Source of the DNA: Vibrio sp. B1FLJ16
GTDB lineage: Bacteria; Pseudomonadota; Gammaproteobacteria; Enterobacterales; Vibrionaceae
Direction: 5' to 3'
NCBI RefSeq assembly: GCF_905175385.1
Contig: NZ_HG992750.1
Coordinates: 682,001 to 746,000 of the forward strand
DNA length: 64,000 nt
The notes under the pieces are model-generated. The model did not search any database, was not told where the DNA came from, and saw only the letters and a program-made list of their open reading frames with translations. Positions 37,910-46,135 of the stretch are shown piece after piece; position 1 is the first letter of the stretch, and every line of letters begins with the position of its first letter. Both the position numbers and the translations under genes were made by a program.

Positions 37910-38503
37910 ATGAGAAATGCCGAATTCGACCGAGAATATGTTTTAAGTTCAGCGATGAATGAGTTCATAGCCAAAGGCTATAACAAGACCAGTATGCAGG
38001 ACTTGAAACGTGCTACTGGGCTGCATCCAGGCTCGATCTACTGCGCATTTGAGAACAAAAGAGGATTGTTGCTTGCCGCTCTCGATCACTATGCGACGAC
38101 CAAATCCCAGTCATTTGAGCAATTTTTTGACGACCCTAAACATATCCTATCCTGTTTTGAACGTTATCTTCATGACATTATCGACTTCAGTAGCTGTGAT
38201 AACAGTAAAGGCTGTTTATTGCAGAATGCGTTAAGCGAGCTGAATCATCAAGATGATGAAGTCGAGCAAATTATTTGCGATATGCTTAAACAATGGAAGC
38301 ATAATATTCAATCGAAGTTAGAGCTGGCGAGAGCGAATAATGAGATCGGCCCTGAAGCGGATTGTGAATTATTAAGCGATTATCTAGTGATGAACATTTA
38401 CGGTTTGCGCTCCTTCGCCAATACCAAGCCCTCCGACGCTCGTTTGGCTCAGCTTGTAGATAAAATTATGCAGAGCCTGAAAAGCGGCGGTATTTATAAG
38501 TAA
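37910..38503 (+). CDS. TetR/AcrR-family regulator
   Basis: 197 residues from the ATG at 37910 (MRNAEFDREYVLSSAMNEF); an upstream TTG at 37871 is in frame but less likely. The N-terminal helix-turn-helix is FIAKGYNKTSMQDLKRATGLHPGSIYCAFENKRGLL; the C-terminal ligand domain has Cys residues (CFERY, SSCDNSKGCLL). A Cys-based sensor of electrophiles like NemR is possible but not shown. It probably represses itself and the divergent reductase through the two palindromes. Confidence 0.88.
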   Translation: MRNAEFDREYVLSSAMNEFIAKGYNKTSMQDLKRATGLHPGSIYCAFENKRGLLLAALDHYATTKSQSFEQFFDDPKHILSCFERYLHDIIDFSSCDNSKGCLLQNALSELNHQDDEVEQIICDMLKQWKHNIQSKLELARANNEIGPEADCELLSDYLVMNIYGLRSFANTKPSDARLAQLVDKIMQSLKSGGIYK

Positions 38504-38633
38504 AGAAATTTACTCAGGTGGATGCCTTATAATCTAAAGTATCCATGAATTTTCCTACCATATTGATTAAGAAGCTGCATAGCTAGCGCCTGTCATATTG
38601 GCGTAATAACAATTACGTAAATTCTTCACAAAA

Positions 38634-39479
38634 ATGAAGGAACGAGTGTTTGTTATGAACGATGTGATTACACGGATGTGGAACTACAGCCAATTACCTC
38701 ACGTGTACAAAGTATGTTGCGTGTTAATACTTACTGCGCTGCTTCTGGTCATCCAATTTCCCCGTACTGAGTTACCGCAAGCTACCCCGTTTAACCAGCT
38801 AACTTGTGCTGAACTGCAACAGAGTCGTCAATCTCTGGCTAATAAAACCCGCTTAGATATTCTCATTCCAGCGCATACGATGGCATTACCATTGCTGTCC
38901 AGGCTATGTGACGAAAGACAATTAGGACAGCAGTATTCAGATATCGCCGTTCATTGGCTACCCAGGCAGCAAGTTACACCGCAAACTATCTACAGACAAA
39001 AGTTTGATGTTATGTGGGGCAGAGATTATCAGCTAGCGGGTTTGAGCCCAGATTACGGCAACTACTACGAGAAAATTCTTAATCTTGGTGGCTATGATGT
39101 GTTGTGGTTTGCCCATCAGGAAATCGATGACGAGTTTTTAAAGTCACATAGAATTGGGCTTTTGAACGATACATTTAGCCGTTCTGGTTATCAGCTTCCG
39201 TTACAAAGTCTAAAGCGACTTTCGCTCGACCTTTCCTCATCTAAAATCATCTTATATCAAACGCGAAAACAGATGCAGGAAGCCTTCATGAGAGGTGAAG
39301 TAGACGTGATTGCCGGTACGAATCACAGCAGTTTGAATCAGATTGATAATAATGTTTATAAAGACGTTATCGCAAGTGATGTATCTGCTGGTGGGTGGTA
39401 CTTATCTCGTTCATCAGAGCTCGGTTCTAATCAAACAACACGTATCCAATTAACTCAGGCGTTAGGGATGATTTTGTAA
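38634..39479 (+). CDS. Unrecognised membrane-anchored protein with periplasmic binding-protein-like domain
   Basis: 281 residues. One N-terminal membrane anchor (about 27-44, KVCCVLILTALLLVIQF) is followed by a soluble periplasmic domain. Segments RLDILIPAHTMALPLLSRLC, FDVMWGRDYQLAGL, HRIGLLNDTFSRSGYQLPL and EAFMRGEVDVIAGTN look like a type-2 solute-binding (transporter periplasmic) fold. The start is uncertain: ATG 38634, GTG 38646 and ATG 38655 are all in frame, with AAGGA near 38637. It shares one base with the next gene, so the two proteins probably work together. I do not recognise the family. Confidence 0.65.
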   Translation: MKERVFVMNDVITRMWNYSQLPHVYKVCCVLILTALLLVIQFPRTELPQATPFNQLTCAELQQSRQSLANKTRLDILIPAHTMALPLLSRLCDERQLGQQYSDIAVHWLPRQQVTPQTIYRQKFDVMWGRDYQLAGLSPDYGNYYEKILNLGGYDVLWFAHQEIDDEFLKSHRIGLLNDTFSRSGYQLPLQSLKRLSLDLSSSKIILYQTRKQMQEAFMRGEVDVIAGTNHSSLNQIDNNVYKDVIASDVSAGGWYLSRSSELGSNQTTRIQLTQALGMIL

Positions 39480-40573
39480 TGCGCGTTAAAGATATATCTT
39501 TGAAAAAATGGAAATCTTTTACATGTCTGACGCTCTTTTATTTGGTTGTTTCTCTTATTACCGGAGCATACTTAACTCAATTTTTCTATGAGCAATATTT
39601 GGATGGGGACCTTCGAAGCGCAAGGAGTCAAATATGGTTAGACGGAGCTGAAAGTGGGGAACAAAAACAAACACAGCTTATATTCAGACTGAAAAGCCAA
39701 CGGCTGCTGGAGAAAATCAACTGGCAAAACCCGATACAAATTTTTAATTTTTGTCAGATAAAGGAATTATCCCAAAAGAATACTCCGTTGAGCTTAACCT
39801 ACAAATTCTCTCTCGATTTATCTTCTAATCAATCCGGTGATTTGGTTGAGGTCGGGTGTCAATTACAAAGCAGAACCTGGCTTGCGAGTTCTATTTTATT
39901 CTCTGCTTTATCAATGCTTTTATTTTCCCTTCAACCACGTCCTTTAAACCATGATGATTTGAATTTATTAAAACACTTACGGGCAACTAAGCAAGTAAGG
40001 CAGTGGAAACAGGCAATTCATCAATTTCGTGCCATCAAATCAGGCGATAAGATAAATCAAGATTTCTTGTTTAGATTATTGGAGACGAGAACAGAGAATC
40101 TTAGGTCTATAGAGGACAAAGTTGCGTTACTTGAAAAGGCATCCAAACCACTTACCTTATCTTTTACACTTAATAATGGGAATGTCGATGTCGCTGTCAA
40201 TGATGTCGTTATTCCGATTTCAGTCACTCCTGCTATTTACTGGTTATGGTACGCAAAGAAACGGAAATGCGCTCAAGGTGATGGTTGGGTACTTAATCCT
40301 CCGAGTAATCGTCCTTCTGAGAAAATGGGCCATGAGCTGATTACATTAATGGAAACTTATGGTGGACACGGCAGAGCCATAAGTGAGCTAAAACAGAATG
40401 GATTAAAAGCGAAAACGCTCGATCAAAATCGTAATAAAATTAAAGATGCGCTGGTTAACGTGTTAGGAGAAAACTTTATTGACCACTTAGGCTTCGAAAG
40501 CGATAAACATGCAGATAACACCCAGTCAATTTATCGTTTGAAGATATCTCCAAATGCAATATCAATAAGCTGA
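39479..40573 (+). CDS. Unrecognised two-TM protein with cytoplasmic, possibly DNA-binding, C-terminal domain
   Basis: 364 residues. TM1 at about 14-35 and TM2 at about 132-150 enclose a periplasmic domain of about 95 residues with two Cys (FCQIKE, VGCQLQ) that may form a disulfide. The cytoplasmic part (about 151-364) has a charged helical region and then a compact basic domain with ISVTPAIYWLWYAKKRK, GWVLNPPSN, YGGHGRAISEL and GLKAKTLDQNRNKIKDAL, which reads like a strand followed by helices ending in a wing. A winged-helix regulator is my inference. It is coupled by a one-base overlap to the sensor-like gene upstream. Confidence 0.65.
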   Translation: MRVKDISLKKWKSFTCLTLFYLVVSLITGAYLTQFFYEQYLDGDLRSARSQIWLDGAESGEQKQTQLIFRLKSQRLLEKINWQNPIQIFNFCQIKELSQKNTPLSLTYKFSLDLSSNQSGDLVEVGCQLQSRTWLASSILFSALSMLLFSLQPRPLNHDDLNLLKHLRATKQVRQWKQAIHQFRAIKSGDKINQDFLFRLLETRTENLRSIEDKVALLEKASKPLTLSFTLNNGNVDVAVNDVVIPISVTPAIYWLWYAKKRKCAQGDGWVLNPPSNRPSEKMGHELITLMETYGGHGRAISELKQNGLKAKTLDQNRNKIKDALVNVLGENFIDHLGFESDKHADNTQSIYRLKISPNAISIS

Positions 40574-40741
40574 AATCAAATTAAGCTACTGATTTTAATG
40601 TGATAAATTTTATAGATATCTTTAAAATGTATTAGGGGTAAGCCTGTAACGAAAGCTTCATCTTATTTCGTCAAAGTAGCTGCCAATGCGTTCAGACATG
40701 AAGTTTGAACGGGGAAAAGTAGTTAAATAAACGGAAATATT

Positions 40742-41743
40742 ATGAACAAACTATCTAAACTTTGCCTTGCGATGGCAGTCAGTTCTTCATGTGTAATTGC
40801 ATCAAATGCATTTGCGTTAAATATTGTACTAACCAATGACGATAGCTGGGAAACAACCAATATTAACGTAATGAAGTCGGCATTAGAGGCTGCGGGTCAT
40901 GACGTAATCATGTCCGCTCCTTGTACCGGGCAAAGTGGTAAAGGTGGCGCGATGAGCCACTTTAAACCAGTGTCAATTGATGAGACCCAAGCCGCCGAAC
41001 AGGAATATTGTATTGGTGATACAGATACAAGCGTTGCATTCAAAGACTATGTAGAGGGGACACCCGTTATGGCAGCGCTCTACGGCATTGATATCGCGGC
41101 ACAACAAGTCTGGGGACAAAGCCCTGATTTGGTCATTTCTGGGCCGAACGAAGGCAATAACTTAGGTTTCATGAACAATAACTCTGGAACGCTAGGTGCA
41201 ACAATGGCTGCTTTGAGCCGTGGTATTCCTGCTATTGCGATCAGCGCACATCACAACACGGCTAGTGATGCAGAACAGTCACAGTTAGTTGCAAATGTTA
41301 TTGTCGATGTTGTCGCTGAACTGGTCGCGAATCAGCCTTCTGGTCAACCACTTTTACCTGCGTACACTGGTTTGAATGTGAACACACCAGAAGATATGAA
41401 TAATCATCTTGGATACAAGTTTACTGATGTTGGTTGGAATGCAGGAGCAGAGTTCGCATTCAGTAGCGATCTTTCTCAAAACAGTACCGCTATTTATTAC
41501 ATGATGAAAAGTCTAATGGAACAAGGGATGGACTCTGTTGAAGCCCAAGTAGAAGCTGTGGCTTTACTAAAAGATAAGAAAGGGCTCTCTTTTAATGAAG
41601 GCGATGCAGGTGATAGCAACGAAAACTCCGAGGGTGTTGCAGTCAGTCAAGGTTATATCACTATTAGTACTATCGACGGAAATGTCCAGGCTGCACGCGG
41701 AAAAGTCGCACTGGTTGAACAACGTCTTGTTGGCTTGGAATAG
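40742..41743 (+). CDS. Exported SurE-like acid phosphatase / nucleotidase
   Basis: 333 residues. A signal peptide (about 1-25, ending NAFA) exports it to the periplasm, unlike the cytoplasmic housekeeping SurE of about 250 residues. SurE-fold motifs: IVLTNDDSW with the metal-binding Asp pair, ISGPNEGNN with the metal-binding Asn, NNSGTLGATMAAL and GIPAIAIS. It probably removes phosphate from nucleotides or other monoesters outside the cytoplasm. The lipoprotein gene starts 11 bp downstream, so they form an operon. Confidence 0.88.
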   Translation: MNKLSKLCLAMAVSSSCVIASNAFALNIVLTNDDSWETTNINVMKSALEAAGHDVIMSAPCTGQSGKGGAMSHFKPVSIDETQAAEQEYCIGDTDTSVAFKDYVEGTPVMAALYGIDIAAQQVWGQSPDLVISGPNEGNNLGFMNNNSGTLGATMAALSRGIPAIAISAHHNTASDAEQSQLVANVIVDVVAELVANQPSGQPLLPAYTGLNVNTPEDMNNHLGYKFTDVGWNAGAEFAFSSDLSQNSTAIYYMMKSLMEQGMDSVEAQVEAVALLKDKKGLSFNEGDAGDSNENSEGVAVSQGYITISTIDGNVQAARGKVALVEQRLVGLE

Positions 41744-41754
41744 GAGCAACAGGA

Positions 41755-42399
41755 ATGAAACAACAGAATATTCTGCTTATCACTTTATTGTCGGTATCTG
41801 CCCTGTGGGGGTGTGATAGTGATGACAACGATCAAGTACAAGTGCAAAGTGGTGTTTATGAAGGCGTTATATGGGCGAGTGATGCCTCTCCGAGCGGTGC
41901 CCAGATAGTTGTACAACAGGGCATTGAACCACAACTGACGCTTTGGGATGCAAGAGAACACCAGCTTTCGTATCTGGGAACACTGAACGACGACCAAATC
42001 GATTTCTCCGCCGCTTCAGTTAGTTGTGAAATGTCGGATCAAGATCTGGTATGTACTAACGCCAACGGTTCTTCTGCTTTAACATCAGTGTCCTTGGAAA
42101 GTGCTGATATTGGCAGTTATGCTGGGACTTATCAGGCTAGGTACTCTGATGCTCTGTATCAGATGTCGATTGATGAATCAGGATCATTATCGTTAACTGG
42201 CTCTTCCTGTAATAGCGAAGGTTCACTTGTTACTTCTGGCTCGGTGGAAAACCTAGTAATGATGGAGCTAACTGATGAGCAGTGCATTGAAACAGGCACA
42301 GTAAATATTGTAATGCTTGAAGTCGATAACGATTCGTTGGATAGCATCAATGTCCAGACAGATAGTAATCAATTCCCGCAAGTCTGGATCAAATTGTAA
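41755..42399 (+). CDS. Small secreted lipoprotein of unknown function
   Basis: 214 residues. A lipoprotein signal with lipobox SALWGC (Cys20) is followed by an acidic linker (DSDDNDQ) and a beta-rich region with repeated SGxY, GTYQARY and GSLxLTGSSCNSEGS elements. Asp at +2 (CDSDD) suggests retention in the inner membrane under the E. coli rule, though this rule is less certain in Vibrio. No domain is recognised. It is coupled to the SurE-like gene. The last two-thirds of the gene are duplicated as a broken copy at 47266. Confidence 0.8.
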   Translation: MKQQNILLITLLSVSALWGCDSDDNDQVQVQSGVYEGVIWASDASPSGAQIVVQQGIEPQLTLWDAREHQLSYLGTLNDDQIDFSAASVSCEMSDQDLVCTNANGSSALTSVSLESADIGSYAGTYQARYSDALYQMSIDESGSLSLTGSSCNSEGSLVTSGSVENLVMMELTDEQCIETGTVNIVMLEVDNDSLDSINVQTDSNQFPQVWIKL

Positions 42400-42453
42400 A
42401 AAGTTTACAGTGTAAACAAAAAATCCGCAGATTTAGCACTTTGATACGTTATT

Positions 42454-42483
42454 AGGGATCTATGATTGTAGGTCCCTTTTTTA
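42454..42483 (+). terminator. Terminator of the SurE-lipoprotein operon
   Basis: The stem AGGGATC / GGTCCCT (42454-42460 with 42471-42477, one G-T pair) followed by a T run. A second small hairpin GTTTACAGTGTAAAC lies just after the stop codon. Confidence 0.75.
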
Positions 42484-42603
42484 TTTTCTTTAAAAATCAT
42501 AACCTTATTATATTTTTTAAAGCCTTAAACGCGCGTTAGCAGCCAAAGACTATATGGGTTAAAGAAATAATAAACCAGCTAGGTGTCACTTCGAAAGGAT
42601 CAA

Positions 42604-42630
42604 AGGCTTTTCAAAGGCGAAGAAAAGCCT
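42604..42630 (-). terminator. Hairpin after the deacylase gene, possible terminator
   Basis: The stem AGGCTTTTC / GAAAAGCCT on the minus strand just downstream of the ProXp-ala stop; only a short T run follows, so termination is uncertain. Confidence 0.4.
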
Positions 42631-42650
42631 GAAACACCGCTGAAAAGAAA

Positions 42651-43142
42651 TCATTCAGGGTTACCATTAAAAACGTAAATTCGAGCTTCCCGATTCAAGT
42701 GCCCAAGTAACGCTTTTATGTGTTGCAACTTTATAACTAAGGTAGATGTATTCACATAAGGATGACATTGCAATTCATTAGCATTCCAAACATCTTGATC
42801 AATAACCAGTTGTACATGGTCGTTTTGATCTTTTACGATATCTAAAATAGAGACAGAACCTGGCTCGGTTAGTAAGTATTTTTTTAGCCTTGTCGGTGAG
42901 GCAAGGCTAAGTCGGTTAACATTGAGACCGTTAGACAACATATTAAAATCAACAGATTTTTCATCAGAAACAATGACTAAAAAATGATGTTTTCCCTTTC
43001 TATCGCGTAAAAATAGATTTTTAGTTTTAGCTCCGGGGATATTTTGCTCTAAAGAGTTCGCTTCAGCACAAGTATAAACTGGCTCATGATCAAACCTTTG
43101 ATAAGCAATATTGTATCGACGAAGCACTTCATATATGTCCAT
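42651..43142 (-). CDS. Prolyl-tRNA deacylase, ProXp-ala / YbaK-family
   Basis: 163 residues, a single-domain trans-editing enzyme that removes Ala wrongly attached to tRNA-Pro. Motifs RFDHEPVYTCAEANSLEQ, GAKTKNLFLRDRKGKHHFLVIV (with the catalytic-region Lys), RLSLASPTRLKKYLLTEPGSVSILDIV and HPYVNTSTLVI fit the PrdX/ProXp-ala group rather than Cys-tRNA-Pro YbaK. A degenerate miniature element starts 18 bp upstream of the start codon, so its promoter lies inside or beyond that element. Its 3' end is duplicated at 47954. Confidence 0.88.
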   Translation of the reverse strand: MDIYEVLRRYNIAYQRFDHEPVYTCAEANSLEQNIPGAKTKNLFLRDRKGKHHFLVIVSDEKSVDFNMLSNGLNVNRLSLASPTRLKKYLLTEPGSVSILDIVKDQNDHVQLVIDQDVWNANELQCHPYVNTSTLVIKLQHIKALLGHLNREARIYVFNGNPE

Positions 43143-43159
43143 AAACTTTCTCGTAGTAC

Positions 43160-43262
43160 TAGGGGCTGTTAACCTCTCGCGGTTATATTTTGTTCGGGTG
43201 GGGCATCGGCTTAAACCCTTCGGGCACTGCTAAAAATCAGCTAGAAAGGTCAGCATACCTTA
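43160..43262 (+). mobile_element. Degenerate copy of the miniature inverted-repeat element at 45938
   Basis: TAGGGGCTGTTAACCTCTCG and the following GCGGTTA, TTTTGTTCGG and AACCCTTCGGGCA segments match the left part of the element at 45938, and the right end (AAAAATCAGCTAGAAAGG) matches its right part. The middle is about 95 bp shorter. TA is found at both edges (43160-43161, 43261-43262). Confidence 0.6.
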
Positions 43263-43290
43263 ACTATTTAGATCATCGAATAATACTTTT

Positions 43291-43415
43291 ATACTCAAGT
43301 GACCTCAAGATGCAGGATTCAGAGCTTCATCAACGAGTTCAGTTCAAGCTAAATAGCGATAGGAATGGTTATTCCCTTTCAACGTTATTTAGTACAGAAA
43401 TGGGCTCGTTGATGA
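43291..43415 (+). repeat. Half copy of the palindromic repeat, with an internal hairpin
   Basis: ATACTCAAGTGACCTCAAG and the next 15 bases (to 43324) match the left end of the 48056 element. It continues into a different inner sequence with a perfect 11-bp inverted repeat TCATCAACGAG / CTCGTTGATGA (43327-43337 with 43405-43415). The matching right end is absent. Confidence 0.55.
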
Positions 43416-43631
43416 GTGCTTTTTTGTCCTAAAGGTTCTCCAATAAATGAGATATAACAAATTTGATATGTTTCGTATAAGTGCAATGACCTTGCTACTA
43501 CGTATACTTTTCTAACCGTATCGAACGTATAAATTGTCACTATACTGTTTTTGTTTTCTCCCTTTTCTGCCTACTTTTTGAAATGGTAGCTGGTTTAGGA
43601 TTCATTACCTTATTGGTTAGAGAGGTCAATA

Positions 43632-44699
43632 ATGAATAAAAAACTTATCGTATCAGCGTTAATGTCGGCAATGATTTCAACAGGAGTACTAGCAGCTCCT
43701 TTTGACAGTATTTCACCGATTGATTCAAGTCACTGGAGTGTAAACCCCGTTGATTATGGCATGACTGCTGAGCAGTTCATACGCTCAGAGTCACTTAACT
43801 TTATGAAAGGCATGGCCGAACGTAATGGCGTAAATCAGTTCTTTCATTTCAAAAACCTAGCTAATTCAGAAGATAAATGGGTAGTGAGTCCCAATAACGA
43901 CGTTATTTATTCTCTTGCGATTGTCGATGCATCTAAAGACTTCACATTAACACTTCCAGAAACGGGTGACCGCTTTATAACCACTCAAATAGTCAGTGAA
44001 GAGCACATGAGTCGGCAATTGGTTGGTGGCGGAGTGTATAAGTTCAAAGGTGGCGAATTTAATAGCGGTCATGTTGCTATAGGTGTTAGGGTGGGGACGA
44101 ATGCAACACCAGAAGATGTCGCCTACATAGTCAACACACTTCAACCGCAAATGAAAATTGATGCACAGTCAGCAACGCCAGTACCAAGCTACGACAAAGA
44201 AACGTTGCTGAAAGTCAGAGCTGCATTGATTTCCGAATATAATAAGCTTTCCGATACCTTTGGTCAGATGACAGACGATGTCACCAAAGTTACTGATTGG
44301 GAACGCTTTACATATGTAACCGCGGGCGCTTGGGGTTTATCTGAAGATAAATACGCAATGTATCGCCCATATAACCTAAAGGGCGCAAAAAAAGATACAT
44401 GCTATACAGCGACTTACACTCAGCCTAAAGTAGGTGAATTTTGGTCGATCACTGCATACAACAATGAAAAATACTTGATGACAAATGAGTTCAATATTGT
44501 GAAATCAGGCAATGCCGTAATCAATAAGGATGGGACATTTACTGTTCATTTTGGGCCTTTATCATGCAAAAAACGCAGTGACGTTAAGAATTTCATTTTA
44601 ACCACCCAAGACGATTGGGGCTTCTTGATGCGTGCCTATGACCCAGATATCGAAGCGTTTAAATCTTATCAGTTACCTGAAATTAAACCCGTTCAATAA
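43632..44699 (+). CDS. Secreted DUF1254/DUF1214-family protein
   Basis: 355 residues with a signal peptide (about 1-21, ending VLAA). The N-terminal DUF1254 part (NDVIYSLAIVDASKDFTLTLPETGDRF) is followed by the DUF1214 part (GEFWSITAYNNEKYLM, NKDGTFTVHFGP, DDWGFLMRAYDPD). The enzymatic role of the family is unknown; it is found in the periplasm or outside the cell. A paralogue is encoded at 46136 on the other strand, with a LysR gene between. The ribosome-binding site is GAGAGG. Confidence 0.85.
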   Translation: MNKKLIVSALMSAMISTGVLAAPFDSISPIDSSHWSVNPVDYGMTAEQFIRSESLNFMKGMAERNGVNQFFHFKNLANSEDKWVVSPNNDVIYSLAIVDASKDFTLTLPETGDRFITTQIVSEEHMSRQLVGGGVYKFKGGEFNSGHVAIGVRVGTNATPEDVAYIVNTLQPQMKIDAQSATPVPSYDKETLLKVRAALISEYNKLSDTFGQMTDDVTKVTDWERFTYVTAGAWGLSEDKYAMYRPYNLKGAKKDTCYTATYTQPKVGEFWSITAYNNEKYLMTNEFNIVKSGNAVINKDGTFTVHFGPLSCKKRSDVKNFILTTQDDWGFLMRAYDPDIEAFKSYQLPEIKPVQ

Positions 44700-44728
44700 T
44701 TTGCAAACAATTCATGGATGATGATTTT

Positions 44729-44757
44729 AAAGCTCCAACCGGTTGGAGCTTTTTTGT
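44729..44757 (+). terminator. Terminator after the first DUF1254 gene
   Basis: A perfect 24-bp palindrome with halves AAAGCTCCAACC and GGTTGGAGCTTT followed by TTTTT. Confidence 0.88.
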
Positions 44758-44938
44758 GATTAAAGCAGACAAAAATGCTTTTTCTTGATCCCATTCAGGC
44801 AGTTCAATTATTTAGGGTGTTCATGGCAAATTTGATATATTTAAGCTCTGCCTCATACAATCATTAACCTTCTGTTCAATAAAGACTGGCCAGAGATGAA
44901 ACCTGATCAGTGTAAATAGTTCGAGGAGATAACAGGCA

Positions 44939-45886
44939 ATGGCGAAACAGTATCTTAAAACAATTGACCTTAACCTACTTAAAGTATTCCTGGCTTTGGC
45001 ACAGGAGCTTAATACGACACAAGCGGCTAGGAGACTTAAAATTGCTCAACCAGCAGTGAGTCGCGCTCTAGCAAAGCTTCGCGACCAATTGGATGATGAA
45101 CTTTTTGTCAGAACAAAATATGGATTAAAGCCGACGGATAAAGGACAGATACTGTGTGACAAATTACCCTTAATAATGAAACAGTTTGATGAATTATTTA
45201 CCGAAATCGAGTCATTTAACCCGAGCACTCATAAACAAACTATTCGTATTGCTATAAATAATTTTTTAGGCGTATCTTTACCAGCCTTGCTACATGAGAG
45301 ACTTCGTCAAGTTGCCCCTAACACCAGTCTAATCATAGAAAATTGGTCATCTAACTCGGTGGAAAAATTAGTAAAAGGCGAGCTAGATTTAGGTATCAAC
45401 TACTATATGGATTCACCCCCTAAAGAGCTAAAGCGCAATCACCTTACTTTTGACAAATTTAAGGTCCTAGTTAATGACCAACACCCACTAGCCAACAAAG
45501 CTTGTGTATTTGAGCAACTCAGTGCCTACCCAATTGTTTGCGCTATCTTGCCTGACTGGAACGATAACAAAACGTATATAGAAAAGTTGGCGCAAAAACA
45601 GGGGATAGATTTGGATGTCATTTTTCGCTCAGAATCTATCGCTTCACTGATTGAAATCACAAGCAGAAGTGATGTGCTGTTCCCAACTTCTGCATTTTTG
45701 TCACCACACCAATTTCCATCTCTAAGACCACTGACATTTGCTGGTGATTTTCCAGCAGAAGCTGCAGAGGTTTCGGTATACACACATTATCGCTACAACA
45801 AAAGTCCACTTTATCAATGGTTAATAGAACAACTTAAAGATGTGACAGATAAAATGTTGTACTCACCAGAGCATACAATTCCATGA
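44939..45886 (+). CDS. LysR-family transcriptional regulator
   Basis: 315 residues. The N-terminal helix-turn-helix (LNLLKVFLALAQELNTTQAARRLKIAQPAVSRALAKLRDQLDDELFVRT) resembles the NodD/NahR/LeuO-like subgroup, followed by an effector domain. It sits between the two DUF1254 genes and is the natural candidate to regulate them. AGGAGATAACAGGCA gives the ribosome-binding site. Confidence 0.9.
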   Translation: MAKQYLKTIDLNLLKVFLALAQELNTTQAARRLKIAQPAVSRALAKLRDQLDDELFVRTKYGLKPTDKGQILCDKLPLIMKQFDELFTEIESFNPSTHKQTIRIAINNFLGVSLPALLHERLRQVAPNTSLIIENWSSNSVEKLVKGELDLGINYYMDSPPKELKRNHLTFDKFKVLVNDQHPLANKACVFEQLSAYPIVCAILPDWNDNKTYIEKLAQKQGIDLDVIFRSESIASLIEITSRSDVLFPTSAFLSPHQFPSLRPLTFAGDFPAEAAEVSVYTHYRYNKSPLYQWLIEQLKDVTDKMLYSPEHTIP

Positions 45887-45937
45887 CCAAACAAGTTCTA
45901 ATAGCGAGCATATCTCACATCAAAGCCGTTTCTATAC

Positions 45938-46134
45938 TAGGGTCTGTTTATCTTTCGCGGTTAATTTTTGTTCGGATGGGGGCGCCCAGCTCGAACCCTT
46001 TGGGCAGCGTTTGTGGCTCCTTTCTACTGCGTTATCGGCTTATCAGGTAGAATAACTACATTTCAAAGCCTCTACCTTGTATAAATAACCCACAAATCGC
46101 TGCAAAAATCAGCTCGAAAGATAAACAGACCCTA
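45938..46134. mobile_element. Miniature inverted-repeat element (MITE), 193 bp with TA duplication
   Basis: Perfect 18-bp terminal inverted repeats GGGTCTGTTTATCTTTCG (45940-45957) and its complement (46115-46132), flanked by TA on both sides (45938-45939 and 46133-46134). There is no coding capacity. TA duplication suggests mobilisation by an IS630/Tc1-type transposase, which is inference. The right edge is one base from the stop codon of the DUF1254 gene at 46136. Confidence 0.82.
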
Positions 46135-46135
46135 A

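Larger units (their letters stand above)
41962..42735 (+). repeat. Direct repeat copy 1 (about 774 bp)
   Basis: This block holds the 3' two-thirds of the lipoprotein gene, its terminator and the 3' end of the deacylase gene. It aligns over its whole length with 47266-48038 at a constant offset of 5304 bp, changing by one base after the terminator; differences are scattered single bases. Confidence 0.9.
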
